Positions 63,738 through 64,000 of a stretch of 64,000 nt of DNA are shown piece by piece. Positions within the stretch are counted from its first letter, which is position 1, and every line of letters starts with the position of its first letter. The DNA is from Onchocerca lupi (lineage: Eukaryota > Nematoda > Chromadorea > Rhabditida > Onchocercidae), in assembly GCA_028564675.1 (NCBI GenBank), contig JAOVVO010000145.1, positions 62,001 to 126,000 on the forward strand, read 5' to 3'. The position numbers were made by a program, and so were the translations under genes. The notes below the pieces were generated by a model. The model had not been told where the DNA came from, did not search any database, and saw only the letters and a list, made by a program, of their open reading frames with translations.

Positions 63738-63970
63738 AAAATGATTGATTGATCAAAATAATCCATACTGAATGGATTGATTAATCAAGATGATGCAAGT
63801 GAATGAAACGATTAATCAAAATGATACAAACCTAATGAAATGATTGATTAAGATGATACAAATCGAATGAAATGATTGATCAAAATGATACAAACCTAAT
63901 GAAATGATTGATCAAAATGATATAAATTCTAATGAAATGGTTGATCAAAATGATATAAATCTAATTAAAT
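63738..63970. repeat. Minisatellite, about 33-34-bp period
   Basis: Six or more imperfect units of the form AATGAAATGATTGATCAAAA followed by TGATACAAACCT run to about 63970, close to the right edge. Units vary at TTGATTAAG/TTGATCAAA and at ATACAAACCT/ATATAAATCT, and the first copies are the most diverged. Confidence 0.85.
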
Positions 63971-64000
63971 AATCGAATTATTAGCCAAGGTACAAGGTTT

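Noticed and set aside
16..63990. A novel multi-gene system such as a toxin cluster or defence island
   Set aside because: The recognisable genes are single-copy conserved animal genes without functional clustering, and the rest is intron and intergenic DNA.

Overview
The window is nuclear DNA of a nematode. It is very AT-rich and dense in poly-A/T tracts. Its genes are interrupted by many AT-rich introns, mostly 0.1 to 3 kb, and four of them are recognisable orthologues of animal signalling or receptor genes whose closest remembered relatives are from C. elegans. The intron sizes and composition suggest a parasitic clade III (filarial-like) worm, but that is inference. No bacterial-type operons, rRNA, tRNA or CRISPR arrays were seen.

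Layout: (1) 1-326 (+), the glycine-rich C-terminal end of a gene cut by the left edge. (2) 4235-13642 (-), an R7-family RGS protein orthologous to EGL-10 / RGS6-RGS7, rebuilt as 12 exons with DEP, GGL and RGS domains. Two of its introns appear to use GC-AG splice sites, its 3' end offers several alternative C-termini, and one intron holds a candidate solo LTR. (3) About 13.7-19.3 kb, a divergent intergenic region with microsatellites, a G-rich minisatellite and two perfect TGACGTCA sites. (4) 19364-29271 (+), a PPP1R37/LRRC68-type leucine-rich-repeat protein rebuilt as 17 exons, with a PP1-docking RVxF-like motif and a long C-terminal extension. (5) 34216-36334 (+), a MOLO1-domain protein with signal peptide and one C-terminal membrane segment, plus a possible soluble alternative ending. 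(6) 44147-58337 (-), MADD-2 / TRIM9-TRIM67, rebuilt as 16 exons with split RING, two B-boxes, coiled coil/COS, FN3 and SPRY. (7) The remaining intergenic parts (about 0.3-4.2, 29.3-34.2, 36.3-44.1 and 58.4-64 kb) hold low-complexity DNA, short tandem duplications and only weak gene candidates.

These genes do not form an operon. Several act in neurons or muscle by family knowledge: EGL-10 restrains Go signalling, MOLO1 proteins modulate levamisole-type acetylcholine receptors, and MADD-2 acts with UNC-40/DCC in guidance and muscle-arm extension. All exon models were made by eye from splice signals, reading phase and family similarity, and every junction in the four main gene models keeps phase. 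No undescribed system with strong support was found. The most unusual points are the paired GC-AG introns in egl-10, the SL1-like sequence inside the candidate LTR, and the alternative ends of egl-10 and the MOLO1 gene.
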